From contig CAJTUC010000004.1 in NCBI GenBank assembly GCA_910579395.1, positions 1 through 64,000 on the forward strand: a stretch of 64,000 nt of DNA, given 5' to 3'. Made by a program: the position numbers and the translations under genes. Under the pieces are notes generated by a model that saw only the letters and a list, made by a program, of their open reading frames with translations, was not told the origin of the DNA and did not search any database. Positions 16,001 to 24,223 of this stretch are shown one piece after another. Source of the stretch: an uncultured Lachnospiraceae bacterium. GTDB lineage: Bacteria > Bacillota > Clostridia > Lachnospirales > Lachnospiraceae. Each line of letters starts with the position of its first letter. Position 1 is the stretch's first letter.

Positions 16001-16633
16001 TTAGTTGCTTTTTTCAACCGTAAGTCCGGCATCCTCAGCCATCTTATCGAAGCCGCTCATAACAGCGTCATATGTCTGCTGGGAAATCTCCGGCAGCTTG
16101 CCGCCCCAAGTCTTCTCAGCCTGCTCATAACCTTTCTTGAAAGCATCTCTCATCTCTTCAATCTTATCCGGATCACCGCCTGTCAATGCGTTCGCAAAAT
16201 CCAGAATTCTTTCGGATGTCTGCTTTACACCCCAGTAACCGTCTTCCGCAATATCCTTCTGCGCCTGTAACTTTGTAGCCTCATCCACTTCAAGGTTTCC
16301 GCCTGCGAGAATGCTCCAGATACCATTTGCACTGTTAAAAGTCTGACCCTGTTTTGACAGCATCTGTTCAACAATGCTCTGTAACTGTTTCTGATGTTCC
16401 TCCTGATCTGCTTTCATTTTCGCAACTAACGATGAATTCTGTGTATAGGTCTTCTTCACAGAATCTGTTGTGGTCTCCTTAGACGGTTCATAAACAGCGC
16501 CGGTATCTTCCTTCTTAGACGCTGCATCAGTTGTTGTTTTCTCTGCTGCCTGCTCCGCTGTTTTCACATCGGTCTGGCTTGTCTGATAAGTTTCATATAC
16601 GCTGGCAGCACCAGTAACTCCGTTTACGCTCAT
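16001..16633 (-). CDS. Conserved-looking soluble protein of unknown function
   Basis: 210 residues, no signal peptide or membrane segment. The N-terminus, MSVNGVTGAASVYETYQTS, opens a Thr/Ala/Lys-rich disordered segment (about 20-60). An amphipathic helical part follows (KMKADQEEHQKQLQSIVEQML), then a compact C-terminal region with a distinctive FKKGYEQAEKTWGGKLPEISQQTYDAVMSGFDKM. Together these suggest a small structured domain after a flexible tail. I do not recognise a named family; proteins with similar N-termini occur near motility or export genes in Lachnospiraceae, which is only recollection. It is isolated between a terminator and a divergent GH42 gene. Confidence 0.75.
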   Translation of the reverse strand: MSVNGVTGAASVYETYQTSQTDVKTAEQAAEKTTTDAASKKEDTGAVYEPSKETTTDSVKKTYTQNSSLVAKMKADQEEHQKQLQSIVEQMLSKQGQTFNSANGIWSILAGGNLEVDEATKLQAQKDIAEDGYWGVKQTSERILDFANALTGGDPDKIEEMRDAFKKGYEQAEKTWGGKLPEISQQTYDAVMSGFDKMAEDAGLTVEKSN

Positions 16634-16774
16634 GTCTATCCCTCCTTGGAATTTTTATTTTCAATCACACGGAACTTTTGGTTTCCGCTACTTCTGTATA
16701 GTATATCGTATCATCGCCCTGTAAATATTAGAGCCGAAAGGAATTATTTTCTATTTTTTCCATCTGTTGTATGC

Positions 16775-16817
16775 TATACTGAAAGCAGAAATACAGTTCC
16801 TGACGGTATCATACAAT
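16775..16817 (+). promoter_or_regulatory. Candidate promoter(s) for the GH42-GH29 operon
   Basis: TGCTATACT (-10 TATACT at 16775-16780 with the extended TGn) gives a plausible sigma-A site. Closer to the gene is CATACAAT (16810-16817) with AAATACA 14 nt upstream, which matches the sigma-E spacing. No hairpin encloses it, so I treat it as probably fortuitous. The gene's Shine-Dalgarno is AAAGAAAGGG. Confidence 0.45.
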
Positions 16818-16840
16818 TAACTTAAAGAAAGGGTTACGTT

Positions 16841-18859
16841 ATGATCGAAAATGACAAAGTACAGAAAATTTTATATGGCGGGGATTACAATCCCGAACAA
16901 TGGCCGGAAGATATCTGGGAAGAGGATATGCGTCTGCTCAAACTGGCTCATATCGATATCGTGACGCTGAATGTTTTCAGCTGGGCTTCCCTCCAGCCGG
17001 ACGAGGATACCTATTCCTTTGAAAAACTCGATAAAATCATGGACATGGTGCGCAGGAACGGCCTGAAAGTCTGTCTTGCAACTTCTACCGCCGTTCATCC
17101 GGCATGGATGGCAAGAAAATATCCCGATATTCTCCGAACGGAGTTTTACGGTATGAAACGCAAATTCGGCGGCCGCCATAACTCCTGCCCGAACAGCCCG
17201 ACTTACCGGAAATACGCAGGTGCGCTTGCCTCCAAACTGGCAGAACGCTATCAGGACTATGACAATATCGTTGCATGGCATATTTCCAATGAATTCGGCG
17301 GCGTATGCTACTGCGAAAACTGTGAACGCAGATTCCGCGAATGGCTGAAAGAAAAATATAAAACGATCGATGAAGTCAACCGCGTCTGGGATACGGCATT
17401 CTGGGGACATACCTTTTATGATTTCGACGATATTGTAACGCCGAACCTGCTCACCGAACACTTTGCACCGAACAGAACGACTTTCCAGGGTATTTCACTG
17501 GATTACAGACGATTCAATTCCGAAAGCATTCTGGACTGCTACCGTCTGGAATACGATGCTGTCCATGCCATTACGCCGGACATTCCGATCACCACGAACC
17601 TGATGGGCACCTATTCCGACCTGGATTATCAGAAGTGGGCAAAATATATGGATTTTATCTCCTGGGACAACTATCCTTCCAACGATACGCCCATCGAGGA
17701 AGTCGCGCTCCGGCACGACCTGATGCGCGGCTTAAAACAGGGAAAACCTTTTGCCCTGATGGAACAGACACCAAGCGTTACCAACTGGCTCCCCTATAAT
17801 GCCCTCAAACGGCCGGGCGTCATGCGTCTCTGGAGTTATCAGGCCGTCGCTCATGGCGCGGATACCGTTATGTTCTTCCAAATGCGCCGCAGCATCGGCG
17901 CCTGCGAAAAATATCACGGTGCCGTTATTGACCATGTCGGTCATGAAAATACGAGAGTTTTCCGGGAAATCACGGAACTCGGCGCAGAGCTTGAAAAAAT
18001 CGGTTCTCTGACGCTGGGCGCGCGGACCGATGCGAAAGCTGCCATTATCTTTGACTGGGACAACTGGTGGTCCACAAGCTATTCTGCCGGTCCGAGTGTT
18101 AATCTCCGTTACTGCGATGAAATTCTGAATTATTATAAGGCGTTCCACAACCTGAACATTTCCGTAGATATGATCAGCGTGGAAGATGACCTCTCCCAAT
18201 ACAGTCTCGTTGTCGCTCCGCTCCTTTATATGGTAAAATCCGGCCATGACGAAAAGCTGCGCAGCTTTGTTGCCGGCGGGGGACATTTCCTGACTACCTT
18301 TTTCAGCGGCTATGTAGACGAACACGATCTGGTCACAGTAGGCGGCTATCCGGGCAAACTCCGCGATATCCTCGGCATCTGGGTAGAGGAAGAAGATGCT
18401 CTGCCGGAAAACGACGCAAACAGCTTTACCTACGAAGGGACAACTTATCCTGCCGTTCTGCTCTGCGACCTGCTGCATACCGAAGGCGCTGAAGCCCTTT
18501 GTTCCTATGAAAAAGATTTCTATGCCGGTATGCCCGCGCTGACCCGCAACCGCTTCGGAAACGGCTATGCTTATTATGCGGCGACCCGCTCCAACGCCGG
18601 CTTTTACCGCCGCCTGATCGGCAATATCTGTAAAGAGGCATGCATTGAACCGCTGATGGAAACGCCGGAACTCGTAGAAGTCACACAGCGCCGTAACCAT
18701 AACGGAACTTTCCTGTTCTTCCTCAATCACGATACGGAAGCGCATGATATCGCTCTGCCCTATGCAGGAACGGATATTTTAACGAATACGGCTTATCAGC
18801 CCGGTGAATGCCTGAGGCTGGAAACAAAGGGTGTTGCAATCATACGAGTCGCGAAATGA
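16841..18859 (+). CDS. Beta-galactosidase, family GH42
   Basis: Hydrolyses terminal beta-galactosides inside the cell; no signal peptide. The 672 residues follow the GH42 plan. A TIM barrel starts LYGGDYNPEQWPEDIWEEDM, with the acid/base E151 in WHISNEFGG and the nucleophile E308 in FALMEQTPSVTNW. Cysteines C116, C156, C158 and C161 form the zinc cluster known in the family. Middle trimerisation and C-terminal beta domains follow. It is 60 bp upstream of a GH29 fucosidase, forming a two-gene operon for galactosyl and fucosyl removal, which would suit fucosylated xyloglucan or host-type glycans. Confidence 0.95.
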   Translation: MIENDKVQKILYGGDYNPEQWPEDIWEEDMRLLKLAHIDIVTLNVFSWASLQPDEDTYSFEKLDKIMDMVRRNGLKVCLATSTAVHPAWMARKYPDILRTEFYGMKRKFGGRHNSCPNSPTYRKYAGALASKLAERYQDYDNIVAWHISNEFGGVCYCENCERRFREWLKEKYKTIDEVNRVWDTAFWGHTFYDFDDIVTPNLLTEHFAPNRTTFQGISLDYRRFNSESILDCYRLEYDAVHAITPDIPITTNLMGTYSDLDYQKWAKYMDFISWDNYPSNDTPIEEVALRHDLMRGLKQGKPFALMEQTPSVTNWLPYNALKRPGVMRLWSYQAVAHGADTVMFFQMRRSIGACEKYHGAVIDHVGHENTRVFREITELGAELEKIGSLTLGARTDAKAAIIFDWDNWWSTSYSAGPSVNLRYCDEILNYYKAFHNLNISVDMISVEDDLSQYSLVVAPLLYMVKSGHDEKLRSFVAGGGHFLTTFFSGYVDEHDLVTVGGYPGKLRDILGIWVEEEDALPENDANSFTYEGTTYPAVLLCDLLHTEGAEALCSYEKDFYAGMPALTRNRFGNGYAYYAATRSNAGFYRRLIGNICKEACIEPLMETPELVEVTQRRNHNGTFLFFLNHDTEAHDIALPYAGTDILTNTAYQPGECLRLETKGVAIIRVAK

Positions 18860-18919
18860 ACATGACTCTTTTCCGCTTCTCGTAGGCAAAAGCAATGACA
18901 AGGAAAGGAAAAATATACC

Positions 18920-20404
18920 ATGAAAATAACAGACAAAAAAGAATATCTTGCACAAATCCGGGAAGTCATCGGCAAAGGCCCCTATCACGACGACTGGGCA
19001 TCCCTGACGGACTTTACCATGCCCGCATGGTATGAAAAAGCCAAATTCGGCATTTTTATCCACTGGGGTGTGTACAGCGTTCCGGCTTTCGGCGATGAAT
19101 GGTATTCCCGGAAGATGTATATTCAAGGCACGCCGGAATACGAGCACCACATCAAAACTTACGGCCCACACAAAGATTTCGGTTATAAAGATTTTATCCC
19201 CCTGTTTACAGCAGATAAGTTCAACCCGGAATTTTGGGCTGACACTTTCGCAAAGGCGGGTGCCAAATATGTTGTCCCGGTGGCGGAGCACCATGACGGT
19301 TTCCAGATGTATGACAGCGGCCTGTCGATTTATAACGCTGCGAAAATGGGACCGAAGCGCAATGTCCTCGGAGAATTAAAAGAAGCTTTTGAAAAAAGGG
19401 GACTCGTTTTCTGTGCATCTTCCCATCGGGCAGAACATCTCTGGTTTATGGGAAACGGCAAGGATTTCGACAGCGACATCAAAGAGCCTTTACAGTGTGG
19501 TGACTTTTACTGGCCTTCCCTGCAGGAACAGCCGGAGCACCAGAATCTTTTCGCCAATCCCTATCCGACAGAAGAATTTCTGGAAGACTGGATTTGCCGT
19601 ACCTGCGAGATCATCGACCGCTATCAGCCGAAAATTCTCTATTTTGACTGGTGGATTCAGCACGAAGGCTACAAACCCGGCCTTCGCCAAATTGCCGCTT
19701 ATTATTATAACCGCGGCCTGGAATGGGGCTTCCCGACCGCCATCTGCTACAAACACGATGCAATGGCTTTCGGCAGCGCTATTGTGGATGTGGAACGCGG
19801 TAAATTTGCCGATACGAAGCCATATCACTGGCAGACAGATACCTCCATTACGCGTAATTCGTGGTGCTATACCACTTCGCTCAACTATAAGAGCAGCAAT
19901 GAGTTAATTTGTTATCTTGTCGATGTGGTCAGCAAGAACGGCAATCTCCTCCTGAATATCGGCCCCAAAGCCGATGGTTCTTTTACGGAAGAAACAGCCG
20001 CTATTTTACAGGATATCGGTTCCTGGCTTTCCGTGAACGGAGAAGCCATTTACGGCAGCAAGCCCTGGCGTTATCCGGCTGAAGGCCCGACAAAGGAAAT
20101 CGAAGGCCAGTTCAGCGATAAATCCGCCACGGCCTATACGAGCAAAGATTTCCGATTCACAGCCGGAAACGGCTGCATTTATGCCGCTTGTATGCAGTAT
20201 CCGGCTGACGGCCATGTGACGATTCAGTCGCTGGCCAAGAGCCATGATGCCAACAAGCCTAACTTCCACGGCATTATACGCCAAGTCAGCATTCTCGGCT
20301 TTGACGAACCCATTGACTTCCGGGTAGATGAAGATGGACTGCATTTTGTGACCAAGTCTGTGAAGAGTGCGTTTCCGGTCGTGGTCAAGGTTGAAACAGA
20401 ATAG
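18920..20404 (+). CDS. Alpha-L-fucosidase, family GH29
   Basis: Cytoplasmic retaining fucosidase (no signal peptide). The 494 residues begin with the GH29 barrel (FGIFIHWGVYSVPAFGDEWYSRKMY) and YVVPVAEHHDGFQMYDS. The nucleophile is D243 in ILYFDWWIQ. A C-terminal beta-sandwich follows LLLNIGPKADGSF. It follows GH42 in an operon. The pairing of galactosidase and fucosidase suggests degradation of galactosyl-fucosyl side chains; the linkage preference cannot be read from sequence. Confidence 0.95.
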   Translation: MKITDKKEYLAQIREVIGKGPYHDDWASLTDFTMPAWYEKAKFGIFIHWGVYSVPAFGDEWYSRKMYIQGTPEYEHHIKTYGPHKDFGYKDFIPLFTADKFNPEFWADTFAKAGAKYVVPVAEHHDGFQMYDSGLSIYNAAKMGPKRNVLGELKEAFEKRGLVFCASSHRAEHLWFMGNGKDFDSDIKEPLQCGDFYWPSLQEQPEHQNLFANPYPTEEFLEDWICRTCEIIDRYQPKILYFDWWIQHEGYKPGLRQIAAYYYNRGLEWGFPTAICYKHDAMAFGSAIVDVERGKFADTKPYHWQTDTSITRNSWCYTTSLNYKSSNELICYLVDVVSKNGNLLLNIGPKADGSFTEETAAILQDIGSWLSVNGEAIYGSKPWRYPAEGPTKEIEGQFSDKSATAYTSKDFRFTAGNGCIYAACMQYPADGHVTIQSLAKSHDANKPNFHGIIRQVSILGFDEPIDFRVDEDGLHFVTKSVKSAFPVVVKVETE

Positions 20405-20465
20405 GGAAATATGAGACATATCGCCGGTGGGAACCTCAGAAGGATCCTGCTGGCGACATTACTTT

Positions 20466-21023
20466 CTATGCAATCGATACATGAGGATAATTAATCTTGT
20501 CCATCCCGGCTTTCAAAGCCTTATCTGCCGTTACCACAATCATTTTTTCCGAATCTGTAGAATTTGCCTTTGCTGTTCCCAATATCACAGCATCCATAGA
20601 TTTAAAATTATATTTCAAAGCATTGTGAATAAAAATTTCAGCTTCAGCAATTACATGAGTATCTATTTCTAATACTTTAACATTAAATAGACTATTGCAT
20701 CCACTTGATACTTCCTTTTCAAGTTTTAGCCATGCTTTCAGTTTCGCTTGACTCCATTTTTTCTGTTTCGGTATAATATATTGACTTTCACACACAGTAC
20801 CCGTTGCTTTATGAATCCGATTACATATTTGTACTCCGCCGCCCGTCCCTCTTGCATACTTACCTATTACCGAAATAATCTCTATTTGTGTAACTTTTGA
20901 AATGCAGCATTCTCCCTCCAGGATTTTATCAATACTTTCATTACTTTCCTCTGTGCTGACATATTTTAATAACGCAAAATATGCATTCGTATCTAATAAA
21001 TATCTTGTCATTTGTTTATTCAC
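20466..21023 (-). CDS. PIN-domain ribonuclease-like protein in a two-component operon
   Basis: A probable Mg-dependent RNA nuclease. The 185-residue PIN fold has the four acidic positions D11 (YLLDTNAY), E48 (TQIEIISV), D144 (KSMDAVILGTA) and D167 (VVTADKAL). It is about 50 residues longer than VapC toxins because of an insertion at about 55-110. The start is GTG 21023 (or ATG 21011, nearer the AGGCGG Shine-Dalgarno). It begins 3 nt after the stop of a receiver-only response regulator and is last in the operon. No VapB-type antitoxin gene is present, so the receiver protein may be its regulator; that is inference. Confidence 0.8.
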   Translation of the reverse strand: MNKQMTRYLLDTNAYFALLKYVSTEESNESIDKILEGECCISKVTQIEIISVIGKYARGTGGGVQICNRIHKATGTVCESQYIIPKQKKWSQAKLKAWLKLEKEVSSGCNSLFNVKVLEIDTHVIAEAEIFIHNALKYNFKSMDAVILGTAKANSTDSEKMIVVTADKALKAGMDKINYPHVSIA

Positions 21024-21026
21024 CGC

Positions 21027-21449
21027 CTAATCTGCCTTCATGATGTCAGTTCCATTTATAAGCGTTTTCATTGTATCTTCATCCATTGGCTCCAGCTTGC
21101 TTTTGATCATGTTTACAAGTTCTTTTAAATCCGCCCCCGGCCCTTTGTTAATATAGCCATTAATTCCCAAATTGACTAATTTTTTTACATCTGCAAATTG
21201 AGAATAATTTGTATAGACAATGATATCAACATATGGATTAATATTTCTTATTTTAATCACTAATTCTTCGCCATTCATGCGTGGCATTTCCAAATCCAGA
21301 AGAATAAGATCGTATTCATTTTTCATAAAATGTTCAAGACCATCCTGCCCGTCAAATGCTACATCAACATTCATATCTTCATATTCTAATGCCATTTTCA
21401 CAAGATCAGCCGTTTCTTTGTTATCTTCAACCAATAATATTTTATACAT
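21027..21449 (-). CDS. Stand-alone receiver-domain response regulator
   Basis: A 140-residue CheY-like receiver with phospho-acceptor D52 (LILLDLEMPRMNG), acidic pocket E8/D9, switch residue T80 and K102 (YINKGPG). After the receiver only about 20 residues remain, so there is no DNA-binding output domain; signalling must go through protein contact. Its start overlaps the kinase stop by 8 nt, and its stop is 3 nt before the PIN gene, so kinase, receiver and PIN are translationally coupled. Confidence 0.92.
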   Translation of the reverse strand: MYKILLVEDNKETADLVKMALEYEDMNVDVAFDGQDGLEHFMKNEYDLILLDLEMPRMNGEELVIKIRNINPYVDIIVYTNYSQFADVKKLVNLGINGYINKGPGADLKELVNMIKSKLEPMDEDTMKTLINGTDIMKAD

Positions 21450-23202
21450 TCCTATTTTCCTCCAATTTTATTCTTATCACAAATTTAGCCCCACCCATAT
21501 AGGCTGGGTCTACATAGATTCTTCCATTAAATATTTTTAAAATATTCCATACTATATACAATCCAAGACCTTCTCCTCCTTCTTCGCTTTCTTTTCTCTT
21601 TGTAGAATAAAACGGGTCAAAAATTTTTTTCGAACTTTCTCCTGAAATCCCTGTACCATTATCCACAAAACATATAATCAAAGCATCTTCTTCCACTTGG
21701 ATACTAACATCTATTTTCCCTCTAACCCCCTTTTTATTTATTGCATAAATAGAATTAATAATCAAATTATAAAACACCTGTGAAAACTGAATTGCCTCTC
21801 CATATAACTCAACATTTTCATCACCTGTAATGGTGTATTCTATCCCTTCATTACTTAATCTCATATTAAGTTCTTCAAATATAGCTACTATTTCATGATA
21901 TACTTTGAAGTATTCCTTTTTATTTTTGCTTGATACGATTGGCGCAAATCGGTCTAATAATTTACCCACTCTGCTTGTTTGAACTATTATACCATCCAAA
22001 AGTTCTTTCTCTTCAGGATTTATTGTTGTTTGTTCTTTTTCTTGCCTCATATAAAAAAGCTGTATGGCATATCTTATATTTGTTATCGGCTGCCCCAATT
22101 CATGAGAAAAGCCCTTTATCAAATCTGTAATTGCCAACAAACGCCTATTATGCTCCTGCTCCTCCAGAAGATCTGTCAAGCGCATTAATAATATCTCTTG
22201 ATTTTCTCTATTTTGCTTTTCAAAATCCTTTTGTTTCTTTTCATCAAATGTTTTTATTTTCCTTAAATCATTAATCCGTTTCTCAATTAACCTGGCTTTA
22301 TCAGGCATATCGTATTTGATATAAAATTTGAACAAAGTTTGTGCAATCGGAATACTATTATCATATATTCTGTCTATATCCGCAAGTGTTGCATTTCGCT
22401 TAATTTCATCTCCTTGTGCATCATAAAACAATACTAATTCATATTGTATATTAAAATCCCTTTGCTTTGTAAGGTCATGCTCCTCCATATACGTCTGCGC
22501 ATCAGAATAATCACTCCTTAATCTGCAGATTCTAAATAAACTTCGAATAACCACACCATCATTACTGTATTTAAGCATTCCTTTTACCCACAAAAGCGCA
22601 CAATCATACATTTGAAATGTTTCTGCTAATTTTAAAATATGCCTGTTAACGGCATTATTGCTTTTGATACAATTTTCTACGCTTATTTTATTCAAAAAAT
22701 AAATAATATCGCACTTATCTTTCAATTTTAAACTTTGTATCGATTTTTTTATCGCTTCAACAGTAAACTCTGCATTTACTTTCTTTATATATTCAAGAAC
22801 CTCGTTCGAAGCAGGCCAATAATCATAAATTATCCTTAATGCTCCTTTTCTGATTACTTCTGCATAATTTTCATTGCTGCTAATTTTTAAAAGTTTATCA
22901 AAAACAGACTTTTTTATTTCATACACCGAATCGACTTTCTCAATAAACCGGGAGAAATTTGTAAAAAACTCTGGATTATTCTTAATTTTTTCTAGATAAT
23001 CCATATAAACATCAACTGCTTTATCATAATTTTTCATTTTAAACAAAATATCGCCTTTGATTTTATAAAAGAAATTATTTTCTTCGTATAGTTTTATTGC
23101 TTCATCACATATATTGATAGCTTTCTCAAAATTACCAGCATAACGCATCTCAGATATTTTTAACGCATATTCTCTTTCATTAAATGATATACTATTTACC
23201 AT
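21442..23202 (-). CDS. Soluble TPR-histidine kinase
   Basis: Sensor kinase without membrane segments. Numbering from the longer frame starting at 23214: TPR-like helical repeats fill about residues 15-320 (for example KAINICDEAIKLYEENNFFYKIKGDILFKMKNYDKAVDVY). A coiled coil follows at about 325-360. The HisKA box has phospho-acceptor H371 in IKGFSHELGQPITNIRYA. The HATPase has N487 (YNLIINSIYAI), DNGTGIS (518-524) and the G2 box EGLGLYIV. I prefer ATG 23202 because GGGAG lies 5 nt before it. A near-consensus promoter precedes the gene. The region is conspicuously AT-rich against its neighbours, suggesting transfer. It likely senses a cytosolic partner through the TPRs. Confidence 0.92.
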   Translation of the reverse strand: MVNSISFNEREYALKISEMRYAGNFEKAINICDEAIKLYEENNFFYKIKGDILFKMKNYDKAVDVYMDYLEKIKNNPEFFTNFSRFIEKVDSVYEIKKSVFDKLLKISSNENYAEVIRKGALRIIYDYWPASNEVLEYIKKVNAEFTVEAIKKSIQSLKLKDKCDIIYFLNKISVENCIKSNNAVNRHILKLAETFQMYDCALLWVKGMLKYSNDGVVIRSLFRICRLRSDYSDAQTYMEEHDLTKQRDFNIQYELVLFYDAQGDEIKRNATLADIDRIYDNSIPIAQTLFKFYIKYDMPDKARLIEKRINDLRKIKTFDEKKQKDFEKQNRENQEILLMRLTDLLEEQEHNRRLLAITDLIKGFSHELGQPITNIRYAIQLFYMRQEKEQTTINPEEKELLDGIIVQTSRVGKLLDRFAPIVSSKNKKEYFKVYHEIVAIFEELNMRLSNEGIEYTITGDENVELYGEAIQFSQVFYNLIINSIYAINKKGVRGKIDVSIQVEEDALIICFVDNGTGISGESSKKIFDPFYSTKRKESEEGGEGLGLYIVWNILKIFNGRIYVDPAYMGGAKFVIRIKLEENRNV

Positions 23203-23272
23203 TTTTACTCCCATCTGCCTGCTTCAAGCAGACACTGAAATTCAATAGCACGAAACAACACTCTTTATTTAT

Positions 23273-23301
23273 ATTATAAATGACTAAATTCCAACTATCA
23301 A
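23273..23301 (-). promoter_or_regulatory. Strong sigma-A-type promoter of the kinase-receiver-PIN operon
   Basis: Minus strand: TTGATA (23301-23296), a 17-nt spacer and TATAAT (23278-23273). This is one of the closest matches to consensus in the window, suggesting steady transcription with control at the protein level. The leader is about 65 nt. Confidence 0.75.
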
Positions 23302-23308
23302 TCAAAAA

Positions 23309-23345
23309 GAACACCCTCCCAGTTTCCACGAGGAGAGTGCCCTAT
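23309..23345 (-). terminator. Terminator of the esterase/GH3/ABC operon
   Basis: The minus strand gives GGGCACTCTCC, an 11-nt loop and GGGAGGGTGTTC followed by TTTTT, with one G-T pair. It sits about 25 bp after the esterase stop and just before the kinase promoter, insulating the two operons. Confidence 0.75.
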
Positions 23346-23368
23346 TTACTACACAATTCATAATGCTA

Positions 23369-24187
23369 TTATTTCAACACTACTTCCCGCAGCCACATAT
23401 CCGCCAGCGCTACCCACGACGTGCATTCCTTTTCCGTGCCGCTTCCGTCGGCGCACATCGTCCGTTCGTCCGCGAGGGCCAGCCCGTGTCCGCCCTTCGC
23501 GTACATATGCAGCTCTACCGGAACATTATGCCTGCGCATAGCCAGCGCCAACAGAAGAGAATTTTCCGCAGGCACGGAACCGTCCTCATTCGTATGCCAG
23601 AGGAAAGTCGGCGGCGTATCTGCGCTGACCTGATTCTCCAAAGATACTTCCTCCTTTAATTCCTCATATTTTTCGCCGAGCAGCATGCGGAAAGAATCCC
23701 GATGCGCATATTCGCCGGATGTAATGACCGGATAGTGCAGAATCATACCCGCCGGACGCAGTTCCTCAGACAAAAGGCCGACCTTCTCCGCCAAAAAAGG
23801 CTTTTTCCAGAACATCCCATAACTTGCCGCAAGATGGCCGCCCGCAGAGGAGCCTTCCACCAGAATCTTATCGGCCTTTACATGCCATTCCTCGCTGTGC
23901 TCCCTGACCATTTTCATGACGGTAGCAAGTTCTATGAGCGCCGTCGGATAAGTTGCCGGTTCCACAGAATAACGCAGCACCACTGCATGATAACCATACG
24001 CATTCCACTGCAGCGCGATCATCTCCCCTTCCCGGTCGGAGACATAACGATAACCGCCGCCCGGACAAATAATGATCAACGGCCGCTCCTGTATGTGCAT
24101 CGCTTCCGAATGCGAAATCAGATAGGTGGTCATCTTCGCCTGTTCCGTCGATCCCTCCACCCGAATCGGGTATTCTTTGTAAATCAT
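23369..24187 (-). CDS. Alpha/beta-hydrolase esterase (acetyl-esterase-like)
   Basis: A cytoplasmic carbohydrate-esterase-like enzyme of about 272 residues. The oxyanion region is LIIICPGGGYRYVS, the nucleophile elbow is VEGSSAGGHLAASYG, the acid is in HTNEDGSVPAENS and the histidine in AKGGHGLAL. Start at ATG 24187, with GGAGG 6 nt upstream. It is the last gene of the ABC-transporter/GH3 operon, 36 bp after GH3. Such esterases remove acetyl groups from imported plant oligosaccharides; that substrate is inferred from the locus. Confidence 0.88.
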   Translation of the reverse strand: MIYKEYPIRVEGSTEQAKMTTYLISHSEAMHIQERPLIIICPGGGYRYVSDREGEMIALQWNAYGYHAVVLRYSVEPATYPTALIELATVMKMVREHSEEWHVKADKILVEGSSAGGHLAASYGMFWKKPFLAEKVGLLSEELRPAGMILHYPVITSGEYAHRDSFRMLLGEKYEELKEEVSLENQVSADTPPTFLWHTNEDGSVPAENSLLLALAMRRHNVPVELHMYAKGGHGLALADERTMCADGSGTEKECTSWVALADMWLREVVLK

Positions 24188-24223
24188 ATTAATCCTCCAT
24201 TCTACCGCCTCAAACCACACTTC

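Noticed and set aside
16810..16817. Sigma-E promoter for the GH42 gene (CATACAAT)
   Set aside because: The -10 matches, but the -35 is poor, there is no hairpin as in the sporulation genes, and a sigma-A extended -10 lies upstream; a sugar hydrolase in the sigma-E regulon is unlikely without data.
20466..21023. Ordinary VapBC toxin-antitoxin pair
   Set aside because: The neighbour is a phospho-receiver, not a VapB-like DNA-binding antitoxin, and the PIN protein is much longer than VapC.
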